Part shown: in pieces, positions 44,471 through 55,739 of the stretch | How the letters are laid out: each line of letters starts with the position of its first letter | How positions within the stretch are numbered: the stretch's first letter is position 1 | Assembly (NCBI RefSeq): GCF_030272615.1 | Contig: NC_081413.1 | Coordinates: 722,451,649-722,515,648, forward strand | Direction: 5' to 3' | From: Cryptomeria japonica | Taxonomy: Eukaryota > Streptophyta > Pinopsida > Cupressales > Cupressaceae | Length of the DNA stretch: 64,000 bases | Translations under genes and position numbers: made by a program | Notes under the pieces: generated by a model | The model's database searches: none | What the model was told of the DNA's origin: nothing | The model's input: the letters and a program-made list of their open reading frames with translations, nothing else

Positions 44471-46189
44471 TGCTTCCCTAAATGTCTGTGGATCAGAAGC
44501 GGTAGCAATGAATGCATGTGGAAGATCCTGATGTTGTGATCAAGTTCTCCATGTATTCGAAGGATCCCCAACAAGAGAACCCGCGGACTCAAGTGTCTGT
44601 CAAGCCCAACGAGGTCTAGGTGGAGGTGGAGAACGAGGCTCCTCAACTGCAAGTGGACCCTACGGAGGTGGAACCCTACGAGTCGGAGTTGAGGTAGTCT
44701 CATCATCAGAATCACTAACATCACTATCCACAATGGAGGAAGGCGGAGGAGGTAGAGAGGCTAAGCTAGGAGAGCTTTCCTCAAAGTGAACACTCCTCTC
44801 AATGAATACCTCATGTGTCTCTGGATCCATCAATCTGTATGCCTTAACACCCTCAGGATATCCAACAAATATGCAAGGTCGACTCTGAGGTTCCAATGCC
44901 TTGCATTTTTGTGGAGGTATGCGAGCCCATGCTGGACACCCAAAGACTCTAAAATGTCTCACAATTGGTTTCCTACCAGTCCAAACTTCAAAAGGAGTTA
45001 TACCTTGCAAAGCTTTGTGAGGAACCCAATTCTGGATGTGTGTGGCAGAACTGATAGCCTCTGCCCAAAAGGCGGGATCAAGAGAACGTGCATGTATCAT
45101 ACAGCTAGCCATTTCTTTGAGAGTTCTATTCTTGCATTCTGCAACCCCATTCTGCTGTGGAGTGTATGCAACAGAATGCTGAAGATCAATCCCCTCAAAT
45201 GTACAAAAATCCTCAAGTCTTTTGTTGACATATTCCCTTCCATTATCTGTGCGAAGAATCTTAACCACTTTCCCTGATTGCTTCTCCACACGAGTCTTGA
45301 AGTCCTGAAATCTATCAAATACTTCACTCTTATGAATGAGAAAGTAGACCCAAGTGAAGCGGGAGTAGTCATCAATGAAGGTAAGAACATAGTGGGCCTT
45401 ACTGAATGAAGGTGCTGGAAATGGACCTGCTACATCACTGTGAACAAGTTGAAGAACTTCCAAAGCTCTCCAAGTTTTCTCTTTATCAAACTTCGCTTTG
45501 GGATGCTTGCCCATGGAACAACCTGAACATACACCCTCTGAAAAACTGATTCGAGGAAGACCTATGACCATGTCTTTAGTGCTTAGCTGCTGAAGATAGC
45601 GGTAGTTGAGGTGACCAAATCGCTCATGCCATAGCTTACTTTCTGAATTTGAATGAGTAAGCAAGGCCCTAGAAGGTGAACTTGGCACAAAGTGGGAGAA
45701 TGAATAAAGTCTAGAGTAGTCATTGACTTGTCCCACTGCTACCAAGGCATCATCATCAAGTTCCTTTACCACAACTGAATCTGGGGTAAACTCAACCTTT
45801 TTCCCATTCCCATAGTGAGTGATTTGGTAGATGGAGAGAAGGTTGGTAGACAAGTTAGGAACATAGAGAACATTCTCAAATGTTCCATCATCCATGTCAA
45901 CTGAACCTTTCCCTTCAACCTCTACTTGTGTGTCATCACCTATGTAAATGTGAGGTACCTTAGATGGCTCCAATGAAGAAAACTGCTCCTTTGTATAACC
46001 CATGTGATATGAGGCACCTGAGTCAAGTATCCATTGTTGTGAAGAACCTGTTGTAGCCACAAATGCTTGCCCTTTTCCCTTAGACTGTGAGGAAGAGGAA
46101 GGAGTTGAATCCTTCTTTGTGTAGGTGGATGGCAAGTTGATGTTGTTTTTCTTGAGAAGATTGGTTAACTCATCAACTTGCTTTGTGTG
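44471..46189 (-). pseudogene. Protease and integrase of element E
   Basis: Protease: QQWILDSGASYHM with the DSGA active site, followed by VLYVPNLSTNLLSI. Pre-integrase: LWHERFGHLNYRYLQQL and CSGCSMGK. Integrase core: LVHSDVAGPFPAPSF (Asp), LRTDNGREYVN (Asp), TPQQNGVAECKNRTLKEM (Glu), then HFRVFGCPAWARIP and CIFVGYPEGVKAYRL. The Pro/Ser-rich tail before RT holds three stops, at 44660-44662 (TAG), 44600-44602 (TGA) and 44540-44542 (TGA). The integrase domain itself is uninterrupted for about 490 codons. Protease cuts the polyprotein; integrase inserts the cDNA. Confidence 0.95.
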
Positions 46190-47026
46190 GCATTGATGCT
46201 CATCATGACCATACTTTTTGCAATATGCACAAGTTGGTTTATCCTTCTTAGGTGGTGCCCCCTTCTTGGAAGAGGATGTAAAATCGCCTTGTGATAAAGA
46301 GGATGATTGTCCTTTTTCCTAGCGTGGCTTAGACTTGGATTGCTTCTTCTTCTTGTTGGAATCTTTGCCTTGACTTCCTTGATTTCCTTGATTTGCTACC
46401 AAAGCCTTGGACTTTGAAGACTTGAGAAACCCCATGTTCAACAACTTAGATTGTTCCAATATCAACATTTCTGTGAAAGCATCAAATGAAGGCATAACAT
46501 AAGAACTCCCCACTGTCAAACGATGAGCTTGGAAGCTAGATACAAATGCTGCATATTCTGGTGCAAGCTTATCCAACAAGTTGAATATCAATTGAGCATC
46601 CTTTTTGTCAATTCCACAATCCTTTAGCTTTGCTCTTAGCTCATTTGCTTTGGTTACATAATCTTGGATTGTATCAAAATTCTTGGGATCTAAGTTGGTG
46701 AGCTCATTATCAATCTGATAGCCTCTGATTTCATCAACTTGTCCATACAATTTCTGAAACATATCCCAAGCCTCTTTAATTGTTTTACACTTCTCAATGT
46801 GGAAAATGAGGTCATCTGATACATACTTGCATAAGGTTCCAAGAGCCATGCAATTCTTTGTGAGCCATTCTAATAGAGCATTTGGATCAGCCTTAGGATC
46901 AGGTGGTGTTGTTATTGTTCCATCTATGTAGTGTGTGAGACCCTTTTCCATTAGTTTACTCCATACTTTAATTTTCCATGATGCATAATTATGTGGAGTT
47001 AATGGTGGAAACTTATTAGGACTCAT
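46190..47026 (-). pseudogene. gag: gag of element E with zinc knuckle
   Basis: ATG at 47026 starts MSPNKFPPLTPHNYASWKIK, the usual beginning of copia gag (UBN2 type). The capsid region continues EWLTKNCMALGTLCKYVSDD, AWDMFQKLYGQVDEIRGYQI and FNLLDKLAPEYAAFVSSFQA. A basic stretch (NKKKKQSKSKPR) is followed by the stop TAG at 46319-46321, and the same frame then reaches the knuckle CAYCKKYGHDEHQC at 46190-46231. The stop may be a mutated CAG. The frame is open upstream of 47026, but the ATG before SPNKF fits the family start. Confidence 0.92.
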
Positions 47027-48480
47027 TGCAACAAGAATGGAAAGAGCACAAAGAGAGGCACAATCACACAAAACACCCCCCCAAATTCACTCAATCAAAG
47101 AACCCCCCCCAAATGTGATGATTTGGCACTTTATAAGTAGTGCGTATACAATGGGCCACTTGTAAAAGATGACAAAGTGGACTTCTGATTTACAATTTTA
47201 CAACTGCCTCAATAAGGCCAAAAGAGTCTCAAATTGATAATGCAAGAGATCTAACTAAGATCCAAGCAATTTACAAGTACCTAATAGGCCAAATAAGACC
47301 AATATCTGAAAGTACAATTTTCACTCAAAATCTCTGAAATCTAATCATAGATTCTGAAAGTAGATGAAAAAATAAGCACTTTAAAAAAAAACGGCACCTG
47401 AAAAGGAGATCGTATGAGCTCAAACGAGGCCTTTGAAGTTGCAAAATTCAGGATTGGACAGGTACAATTGAGAGAATCTGAAAATTCTGAAAAACCTATG
47501 CACCAAAATCAGAAAATAACCACACCACTGTGAAGATCACAAAATTTTAGCCCATTTCAAAAAAAATTGCACCAAAAAAGGAGCAAAAATGAGCAAGATA
47601 TGGCCTTCCGAAGTTGGACTGCAAAACTGAAAAGCCCAATGGAGAGGGGTCAAAAAAATTTCAAAAAATGCTGATGTGGCACTGACGTCAGCAAGTCACT
47701 ATGTTAAATTTGACGATCGTATGACTGTCACAAAAAACTTCGCCTCCCTGTTGACTGGGCGTTCGTACTGTATGAACAACTGATTGTGTAGGTGACTGTG
47801 CAGATCGTACGGATGATGTGGCACTGTACGGACGACGTGCGTGGCTCTGTGACTGTGCAGACCATACGGTCAACATGGCACAGTACGGATGGCTATTTTC
47901 GGGCCACGTGGCGGGGTCGGGTGCTGACTGAATGTCAGCGTGGCGCTACCAGAAGTCTTTGGCCGGCGACGGTAGTCTACGCATCGCCGGGCGGGAGGAG
48001 AATACCGGAGCCGAGGACCAGCAGCGATCGAGAATCTGCGCGATGCCGGAGCCGGTGGGCAGGGGAGGCACCGGCGGTTGGAGATCTCGGCGCAGGCGGC
48101 AGCGGGGGACCAGCACAGCGACGGCGCGATGATCAGGGCGCTCTACGACGGGTACCTACAACCTACGCACCGCGGGTACGGCCAGGTACGGGGGGTCTGC
48201 AGACCCCTCAAAAAAACTTCTTTTTTTTTATTTTTTTTAATTTTTTCTTTGAAAAATAATTTTTTTATTTTAAAATTTCGAAATCCATACGACTTAGCCA
48301 AAATGGGAAAAAAAAAATTCTCACCAAAATAGGTCTTTATAGTCAAAATTTATGGAAATGGCCTCCCGAATTCAACGGTGATGTCCAAATCGCTGTATGA
48401 CGCCCCCCAAAAATGAAGATCCCCAAATCCGAAAGTAGAAGCCTTCCACGATGTCTCCAAAAACTGATCAACGAAGCCCC
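47027..48480 (-). other. Leader of element E with a GC-rich part
   Basis: About 1.45 kb between primer site and gag, unusually long for a copia element. Positions 47690-48200 are GC-rich in contrast to the AT-rich surroundings, and 48210-48290 is T- and A-rich on the + strand. A 57-bp step repeats gactgtgcaga at 47794 and 47851. TCGTACGG-like cores occur at 47717, 47763, 47805, 47824, 47862 and 47881. Open frames across the GC-rich part exist in all directions and show no recognisable motif. Confidence 0.6.
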
Positions 48481-48496
48481 AATAGCTCTAATACCA
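48481..48496 (-). promoter_or_regulatory. Primer-binding site of element E
   Basis: On the minus strand, tggtattagagctatt follows the 5' LTR. It is the initiator tRNA-Met type site (tggtatcagagc) with one change. Confidence 0.85.
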
Positions 48497-48943
48497 TGTT
48501 GGATTTTGCCAAGATCAAGGGCACAATGAAAAGCATAAAAGAGACAATAGAATGACAAGAACAAACTGTATTCTCATCAATATACAAATGGTCAACTGGA
48601 TTAACCAATACAATGAATAGAGGCCTACTTATATAGGCAAGGCCATATGGATGTATGAGCACACAAATATGACATGTGGCTCAATGAGAAACAAGGGTAG
48701 GTAAGAAATACTAAGGGTAGGTAGGAGAAATAATATAATATTCCACAAGAGGTGGATGACCCACCGAATGTGGAGTGTAACAGCAAAATAAGACCACAAA
48801 AGGTGGAATTTCTCCTACAAGCTCTATCCCTAAGTGCACACTTCCCGAAGTGTCTCAATTTCAAATTACGATGAGATGCCTTATCCTAAGTTAACTTAAG
48901 TAAGTGTAATAATATCCAAAATGAATATTTATTTACACCAACA
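48497..48943 (-). repeat. 5' LTR of element E (447 bp)
   Basis: Same length as 42240-42686, with a TATA box at 48628-48637 (minus strand). The flank ATTAT at 48944 is the target duplication. Confidence 0.95.
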
Positions 48944-49015
48944 ATTATGATTATGCCTTCCTAAACCCACGTACACTCCCCTAAATATCATCAGTTTGTG
49001 TGGACACGTGCTAGG

Positions 49016-49033
49016 TTAAGTTGGGGGGGGGGA
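49016..49033 (+). promoter_or_regulatory. Internal purine tract of element D
   Basis: A G-run within taagttggggggggggata lies between pol and the third ORF. It resembles the tract before the 3' LTR (aaagttgggggca, 51548-51560). It could be a second polypurine tract for plus-strand priming, which is inference. Confidence 0.4.
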
Positions 49034-49251
49034 TATTTTATGGTTCGGTTTCCAAAGTTAGTAATTATTCATCATTTTTGGTACCTAGAATTGATCATCA
49101 TTGTTTTAACAAGATATTCTTTCATGCAAGGAAGTAATAAATTATGCCACTAATTTGGAGATATGTATGGAATTTTCAAATTTCAAGTCTATAGGATATT
49201 TTGGTTCTCCGTTTCTCAGCTGCAAAGTATGATATAATAACAGAGTAAGAA

Positions 49252-51549
49252 ATGGGTGGAGATCCAATCTGCCATGAACCAACAGTCCATGATGCGTTGC
49301 TGCAGGATGCCCTTTGTGAGCATTATTTTAGAGACCATGGCTGGATTGATTACTTTTTGAAAATCAAGGATTTTAATGAAGAAATTGCTGCAGAGTTTAT
49401 GCATTCCTTAAACGAAGGAGAAGCTATGGTTAAAGGTTTAAGGGTCATTGCTACAGAGCAACAGATAGTTGAAGTTGCAGGGTTGCTGCAGGAGGGAGAA
49501 TTGTTTCCAGAATCAAAGGACACCAGGAGCACTAGGGAAGAGTTTACACTTCCCATAGATTGACATCTAACAGTGGACAAGCAAGGAACTAGGAGGGTTT
49601 CCCTACCAGCAGAGTGGCCTCGGGTAGCTTTATATGTCATGAAATACATTACTTGCGAAGGGAGGTATTCAAATCTACATTCACTGCATTTTATTTTACT
49701 TAGTCATCTACGACATGGCCGGAGGGTGAATGTCCCTAATTTTCTATACCACCTCATTTCTACAAGTGCCAAAGAAATGCGGAATAATGGAAATCATTCT
49801 GTCAGCCATCATGGTTTGATTAAATTGCTTGTAGAACGTTCTCTTAGAGATGTTTCACAGATGGAATGGGGGGTATTTGAGGACATATTGCAGTTTAGGG
49901 TTGAAGATTCTCATGTTGCAGATGATCCACCAATTGAATAAGAAAATATTGCAAAACCCTCTTCTCTTGTAGTTTCTGCAGAGGATGATTTGTTCATTGC
50001 CGAAGGAGCTATGGTTGTTGTGGAAGAAGAGATGGTTGAGGCAAATGTGGAGCAACCCTCCACTTCTCTTCAAAGAGATTCACCGTTTTGTAAGAGAAAA
50101 GGGAAGGAATTGGAAATAAATGAAATAGATGAAGAACCTATGGTTCAACCACCCGCGACTCAGATTTCTCTTACAGCCAGGAGGCGTAAGTCAAAAAGAA
50201 AAACTCCTGCAGCAGAGCCACAAGTAGAAACCATTCCTACAACCACTCTAAAGGTTTATGTGAGAAGAACATAGAGTAGGACCCAGAAGGCTCATCCAGC
50301 AAGTGATCTGATAGATGTTATTGCAGTGGAAACATCAGAAGAAGGGAGCCCTATAGATGTTGAAATCCAAGAATAAGGTGATGTAGATAGACTGTCAAAT
50401 CTTGCTTATGTGGCAAAGCATCTTGAGGAAATTGTCAGAGAGATTCCACAACAGCTTGAGGAAATTGTCGAAGATATTCCACGGCCTAAGGTAACACCTA
50501 TTAGACCTCCATAATCCCTAAGCAGCTTATCTATTGCGTTAACATTTTATAGACAATGGGAAATAGAGAGGGCTAGATTGCAAGGGGTTATTGACAAACA
50601 ACAAAGAGAAATTGAAAAGAGGGATAACAAAGTTGAGGAATTAGAGGTTAAGGTTGAAACAATCACTAGTATGGTCCCCAAATTGATGCAATGTAGGGCA
50701 CCTCCAAGGGTTTATGCTTTGCATTTAAGGGAGTGGTATTTAAATTTCAAATTGAACCGCATTGTCAAGGACCTTAGCCCCTCTTTAGAGACCCCTGAGG
50801 AATTTTATTATGCTTACCAGACTTCTCCAGCAGCTGTGAAAAATTTGTTATGTGAATTTTATTTACATAACTATGTTGTACCCTCTGATAGTGAGTGGAA
50901 TCCTTTGTTATATATTGGTGATATCCATATAAAAGTTTTAATGTCATGTATTCAAAATGAGATTAGCATGGGGGTACATACCAAAGTATACAAAGATTTG
51001 GAATTTGATTGTCCATTTCCATTAAGGAAAGAAGCAAAACAACCAAGAGTTCTTTATTATGAATGGCGGAAATTACTGGTAAGAGATGATGTTAGGAAAC
51101 TAGTGCTTCCAATGAGGGAGAAAATATACCAGGCATACGAGCATTTAGTTCAGACTGACAGTGCGGCTGCAATAGATGGGTCAACTCGGCACTGGAATAA
51201 CTTAAAAGAAGAACTAAAGTAGGGAGAACCTTATTCACTGCAAAATTTTCAAGCAGCTATGCAAAGAGCTCCCAACTATATGCAACTAGGTAGAGAAAAG
51301 GCCAATAACTGGTTACCACTGATATTTCAACCTCTTATTCTTATGTGGTCACTATTGGGATGTAAGACTATGGATCAGCCCTATAAAGCAGTTACAGAAG
51401 AATCAGCCAGATGGTCGATGCTGGAAAACATGAAAGGATTTTATTGGAATTTAGCTTCAGGAGGAACAGGTCAAGGAACCATTGGTGAACTAAGAATTAG
51501 TGCAAGAATCAGAAATTTTCCTTTTGTTGTAGGATCATCAAGATATTAA
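49252..51549 (+). pseudogene. Third ORF of element D (env-like position), unknown protein
   Basis: One frame of 766 codons from ATG 49252 to TAA 51547, broken by stops at 49561, 49939, 50272, 50374, 50512 and 51220. The N-terminal part reads HYFRDHGWIDYFLKIKDFNE and, after the first stop, YVMKYITCEGRYSNLHSLHF and VNVPNFLYHLISTSAKEMR. A basic patch (TARRRKSKRKT, near 50175) and a charged coiled coil (IDKQQREIEKRDNKVEELEV, near 50593) follow, then a C-terminal region with VYALHLREWYLNFKLNRIV. The position after pol matches the env-like ORF of Athila-type elements, but no signal peptide or membrane segment is visible. An internal structural role is as likely. Confidence 0.6.
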
Positions 51550-51560
51550 AGTTGGGGGCA
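51548..51560 (+). promoter_or_regulatory. Polypurine tract of element D
   Basis: aaagttgggggca abuts the 3' LTR start TGATGAATTG. Confidence 0.7.
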
Positions 51561-52809
51561 TGATGAATTGAGACATTGTCATATTTCTATCCTCAGAACT
51601 CTTGAGTTTTTGTCATCTTTTGATTTGCATAAGTAATAATGATGTATTGAAAGTTTACTATATGTATTCCATATGTTAGCCTGAACCTATTAAATTATGT
51701 TTTATCTTTGCCAGTTTATTCCTGCAACCATGTGATTTATTCTTATTGCCATGTAGATTGTTTAGGGAAATAGCATATGTGAAATTAATAGATGTCCTGA
51801 TTAAATAAAATGCGTATGTATGTTATTTCTTTTGTAGTGAAGAGAATAAATGATGTTGCGGTGGATGTTTTCCTATCACGCCAATTGAAGTAAAGGATAC
51901 TCAAGAAGATGACTAAAGAATGAACAACATAAAAGTTGAGAAGCGTAAGGAACGCCATAAGAGGAGAAATCAAGCGATACTACCGATGTATAACTTAGGT
52001 GGACATCGAAGTTGTAAATACTACCAAAGTATGTTATGACTGTGGTTCGGTTTAGATCTGCATTTCCTACAACATAACTCCAACTATCTCCTTTTTCTGT
52101 CAATTATTCGCCTCTTCTTTTCGGCGTGATTTGTGTTGTTTGCTGTAGATGATTTCTTTTTAATAATAAGCTCTTTATCTTCTCAGAGGTTAGATAGAAA
52201 GAGAAGGGAAAACAAAGCAGAGGATTTTTTTATAAGTATTTTTGAGTTTCTTTTCATATTGCATCATGTAATGACTTCCAAAGAATGATGAATAAAAATA
52301 TGTTATTTTGAGCTTTTAGAGTTGTTTTTGGGAAGCCTGGTATCACTCATCCAAGGAGGCCCACTTGGTTAGTGTTCCTGTGCAATTGTTAAGATTAGTT
52401 TTCTTTCCTTAGCTGCAGTAGACGTTATTGTATTGACTGTTCCTACAACCAGTGGAAACAGATCCACTGACTGTTCCTCCAGCCAAACCAAAACAAAGTA
52501 TTTTTTGTTTATCAACATTGAATTTATCCAGTATTGCTGTTATGAATTTATGCAAAAGTTTTCTTGTAGCCTTTCTATGGTTTCAATTCTTGCTTACCTA
52601 TTCCGCATAATGTTAGTTGTTGTTGTAATACAGAATAGTTGTCGCAAGAACTTAGTGCATATATAGTGCAAACCCATTTCAAGTATTATGTCCCTGGGTT
52701 GACAATCAAATGAACACTAGCTATGGAAATACCGACTTTACCAAATGAATGTCCAAACTTCGGGTTGAGACTTCAACTAGAGTTATTATTCTTATTGTTG
52801 GGTTGAACA
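51561..52809 (+). repeat. 3' LTR of element D (1249 bp)
   Basis: Matches 35058-36304 end to end. About 29 differences in the first 345 bp and roughly 9% overall by hand count. TAAAC follows at 52810-52814. Confidence 0.92.
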
Positions 52810-52814
52810 TAAAC

Positions 52815-53919
52815 TATGAGCCCCTAATCTCGATTCCATCACCAAGGTCCTAACCAAAGGCAATTAAATAAATCTTGAACACACAATTAATTTCTTAAAT
52901 CATCAATGTCACATGGCAAAATTAATCACTCAATATTAATTAAATATTTATTTAATTAATTAAATCATTCCAAGTAAATCATTTTAAACAATTATCTTAT
53001 TTATTTTATTAAATATCCTAGTATATTTAATTAAATAAATCAATTTGCTATTAAATCATCAAAAAGAGGAATTAATTTGAAAAATAAATAAAAATTGCCA
53101 TAAATCTTCAAAAAAGGAAACAAATCAAGAAAGAGGAATTGAAAATTATGAGCAGTACAAATCTTCAAAAAAGGAAACAAATAAAAAAAGAGAATTAAAA
53201 ATTTAGAAAAGAAATCAATTGGAGATAATCTTGAAAAACAAATTAAAAATTGATAAATAATCTCAAAGAAAGCAATTAAAACAATTAAACATTAAAATTG
53301 AATGAAATAGAAAATAAACCAATTTTTTCTTGATTTGATCTTAATTTTAGTTCAATTTCCTTTAAAAAAGAGAAAAGCATCCAATCACATCAATTCACCT
53401 GGATTGTGCTTCCTCATGGAAAATCTTGACCGCTCATCATCATTTGATCTCAGCCATTGGTTTCTTTCTGATATTTTTATAAATTCAGGATGTCATCTCT
53501 CATTCAAAAATCCTGTAGAATATATTGATATTATGTTGTTTTTGCTCTAGGTTCATTGAGAATTTGCATTGAGATATTGCATATTAATTAAACCATTTAG
53601 CTTAAATATGCATTCATAGCTTGCATCATGTTAGATTAAATCTTGCAAATATTGCATTCATCTAGCTTAAATATTGCATTCATTTAGCTCAATCTTATGC
53701 TCATATAGATTAAATCCTTCGTTTAGATTGTTTTCTAGTCACTGGTATTGCATGTGAAATCTGAGAGCAAGTCTAAAATCGCATCTAATAGAAGGCAATA
53801 GGTCGCTTTGTAATGGCTTATTATTTATTGATTATTGATTTATTAACCATGCATCTAATGACTTAATTGAAGTGTTGCGTATTCCAGATACAGATACAGG
53901 TCCACTTTTCACACACACA
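52815..53919 (+). repeat. 3' LTR of element C, remaining 1105 bp
   Basis: Continues the LTR begun at 35029. It corresponds to 26358-27480 of the 5' LTR (tatgagcccctaatc here, catgagcccctaatc there) and ends CACACACACA. The LINE resumes at 53920. Confidence 0.92.
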
Positions 53920-54142
53920 TCCGCCACCAAGGAATAGAACAACAATGCTCCAAAGCAACCAAAATAGCCATGGGTTCCATAAAGTTATTCATATGGAAAC
54001 CTTTCTAGATAGAAAAAAGAAATTGAACTTGCCAAGAACTATCATGACCAACTCCACCAATACCAGCATGCCCAACATTGCCCCCTAGAAGACTCATCTA
54101 TATTAATTTCAATACACCAAGAGGAGGAGGGGTCGAATGACC
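53920..54142 (-). pseudogene. LINE fragment 2: start of RNase H
   Basis: On the minus strand it reads GVLKLI-stop-MSLLGGNVGHAGIGGVG and MEPMAILVALEHCCSIPWWR. This is the beginning of a LINE RNase H (the KLN-DGSSRGNPGHAGIGG pattern, with the catalytic Asp lost). It joins fragment 1 (25966-26328) in frame once element C is removed. Two TAG codons are in frame. Element F begins next to it at 54143. Confidence 0.85.
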
Positions 54143-55280
54143 TGTTGGAATCAATGAACACTGAGAGAGGGGACAAATTAGTGGTCTTCTATTTACAAAT
54201 TTATTAAGTTGATTGTTTAACCATCAGATGCAAATAACTGAAAACAAAGTGCATAAACATAAACCAATTAAACATGCAACCATAACATCAGAATTTTTAT
54301 GTGGAAACCCAAAAGGGAAAACTATAATGGGATTTGAACCCACAATATTACTATACTATGGCTAGTAGTAAAATAATATTACAAAAGTGGAATGCACTTG
54401 CATTCAAGCACATTGCCTAGATCTCACTGATCAATTACAAAACAGGGTTGCAACCGTGAAGGACTCACTATCCTACAAATGTGATTTATAAGAAAATACA
54501 ATATCTGAACTAGAGTATAGAATGTACAAATTTTAGGAATGAGTTTCGGTTAGGCTCAAGAGTGATCCATTGTCACTTCTATGAAAAACTACTCTATTTT
54601 GCTCTGCTACATGTACTAATGAAAACCAAAGGCATGCACATAAAACTGCACTCAATTATCTCCAACAAAATCTCACATATGCACCACCACCTAAAATGAT
54701 CATCCAAGTCGATCTAATATATCTACACCACCAAAATAGATCTTCATTAGGTCAGCTTCACAAAACTGCAAAATGTGAAACGTATAGTCTCATGTCAGCT
54801 CAATCCTTCTACAAATCCTTATTCCAAACCTAAAACATGTGATCTCAAGCTTCCCATAAGTTGGCCCAATTGCCTCGAACTCGTCAACATGCACCAGAAT
54901 CACCTCAAGGAATATGGACCACATGATACACCATCAAACATGAAGATAACCCTGTTCTTCCTTCAATACCATATACCAGACCAAGAGACTTGCACTAGAA
55001 TCAACACCAGAGGTTAGAATTGCATGATAAGCTACCTCACACATCCAATCAACTAATCCGATTACTGCAACAATAAATTAGTCATAAAAAATGATTAATC
55101 CTTACTGGATCTATACAATGTGTTCCACCAACTAAACTTATGCTTAAGACATCTGATAATGCCAATCTTCATATACCATATATGATTACTAGGCTAACTT
55201 GCCATCAATGACAACCCCTAAGTAATCTCCATGCATCAATCTTCACCAAAGAATTGCCAAAATAGTGTCTCTTGACAACA
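54143..55280 (-). repeat. 3' LTR of element F (1138 bp)
   Basis: On the minus strand it starts TGTTGTCAAGAGAC and ends CATTGATTCCAACA. It matches 60574-61195 over its last 620 bp or so. The 5' part carries 'ttgtcattgatggcaa', as in the LTRs of B and G. Confidence 0.88.
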
Positions 55281-55296
55281 ATCTCGCCCTTTGGCA
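55281..55296 (-). promoter_or_regulatory. Polypurine tract of element F
   Basis: On the minus strand, tgccaaagggcgagat directly precedes the 3' LTR. A further tract, ttagggggagttag, lies at 55377-55390. Confidence 0.7.
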
Positions 55297-55739
55297 TTGA
55301 TGACAACACTATGAAAAATGACATGTGTCCCAAGAATCCAAAACTACAATCAATTTGAAAATTTGTACACTCAACTAACTCCCCCTAAGAATGTGCACCA
55401 TTTTTCACAACTGTCTCTTCCCCTTTGACATCAATGGCAAAGGTAGGAATCCGTCAAAAATCATATACAAAAGAATGTGTACAGTGATCTACAGAAACTT
55501 GAAAATATCTACCAAAGTTACCTTCAAGGACTTCATATACTCATTCCATCCTCTCAAGAAACAATCCAAAACATTAATTAGGGTGCTAAACATATATGCA
55601 TGTACTTCTACACCCTTAAGATCTACCAGAACATCTTTTCCTAAAGCAATTATTGCATCCTACTGAGCACCAAGCAAAGTATCCAACCAGGGAGTGATTA
55701 AACTCGTTAGTTCTCCTACTCAACTATTAACCACTCCTT

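Larger units (their letters stand above)
42235..48948 (-). mobile_element. Ty1/copia retrotransposon E, young, nested in D
   Basis: Two 447-bp LTRs differ at about six positions (1.3% by hand count) and are flanked by the perfect 5-bp duplication ATTAT (42235-42239 and 48944-48948). On the minus strand the order is LTR, primer site, long leader, gag, zinc knuckle, protease, integrase, RT, RNase H, polypurine tract, LTR. The whole gag-pol, 47026 down to 42956, is a single reading frame of about 1357 codons broken only by six stop codons. It lies between pol and the third ORF of D and is the youngest insertion that can be compared here. Confidence 0.95.
35053..52814 (+). mobile_element. Athila-like Ty3/gypsy retrotransposon D with third ORF
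   Basis: LTRs 35058-36304 and 51561-52809 lie between perfect TAAAC duplications. Internal order is primer site, gag, protease, RT, RNase H, integrase, then copia element E, an internal purine tract and a third ORF. There is no second RNase H. Gag motifs, DLGA protease and a long ORF after pol place it with Athila-type elements. Gag-pol is one frame to 38777 and one other frame from 38876, so a single shift plus scattered stops accounts for the decay. LTRs differ by about 9% by hand count. Confidence 0.9.
26329..53919 (+). mobile_element. Non-autonomous gypsy element C, with D nested in its 3' LTR
   Basis: LTRs are 26329-27480 and 35029-35057 plus 52815-53919. The internal region, 27481-35028, has a primer site, leader blocks and a gag fragment that match element A, a proline-rich open region, and a long noncoding 3' part ending in the A-type polypurine tract. 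Protease, RT, RNase H and integrase are absent. Flanking bases TCCAT (26324-26328) and TCCGC (53920-53924) are a decayed 5-bp duplication: removing one copy restores the LINE frame as PWWRIIVESDS. LTRs differ by about 5% by hand count. Confidence 0.88.

Noticed and set aside
44786-45277. A 163-codon + strand open frame
   Set aside because: Antisense shadow of the element E integrase, which carries all catalytic motifs on the minus strand.
47792-48332. Overlapping GC-rich open frames on both strands as a host gene
   Set aside because: They overlap in several frames, as expected from low stop-codon frequency in GC-rich DNA, show no domain, and lie inside the leader of element E.
49252-51549. 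Calling the third ORF of D a true envelope protein
   Set aside because: No signal peptide, transmembrane helix or cleavage site is visible. Only its position supports env-like status.
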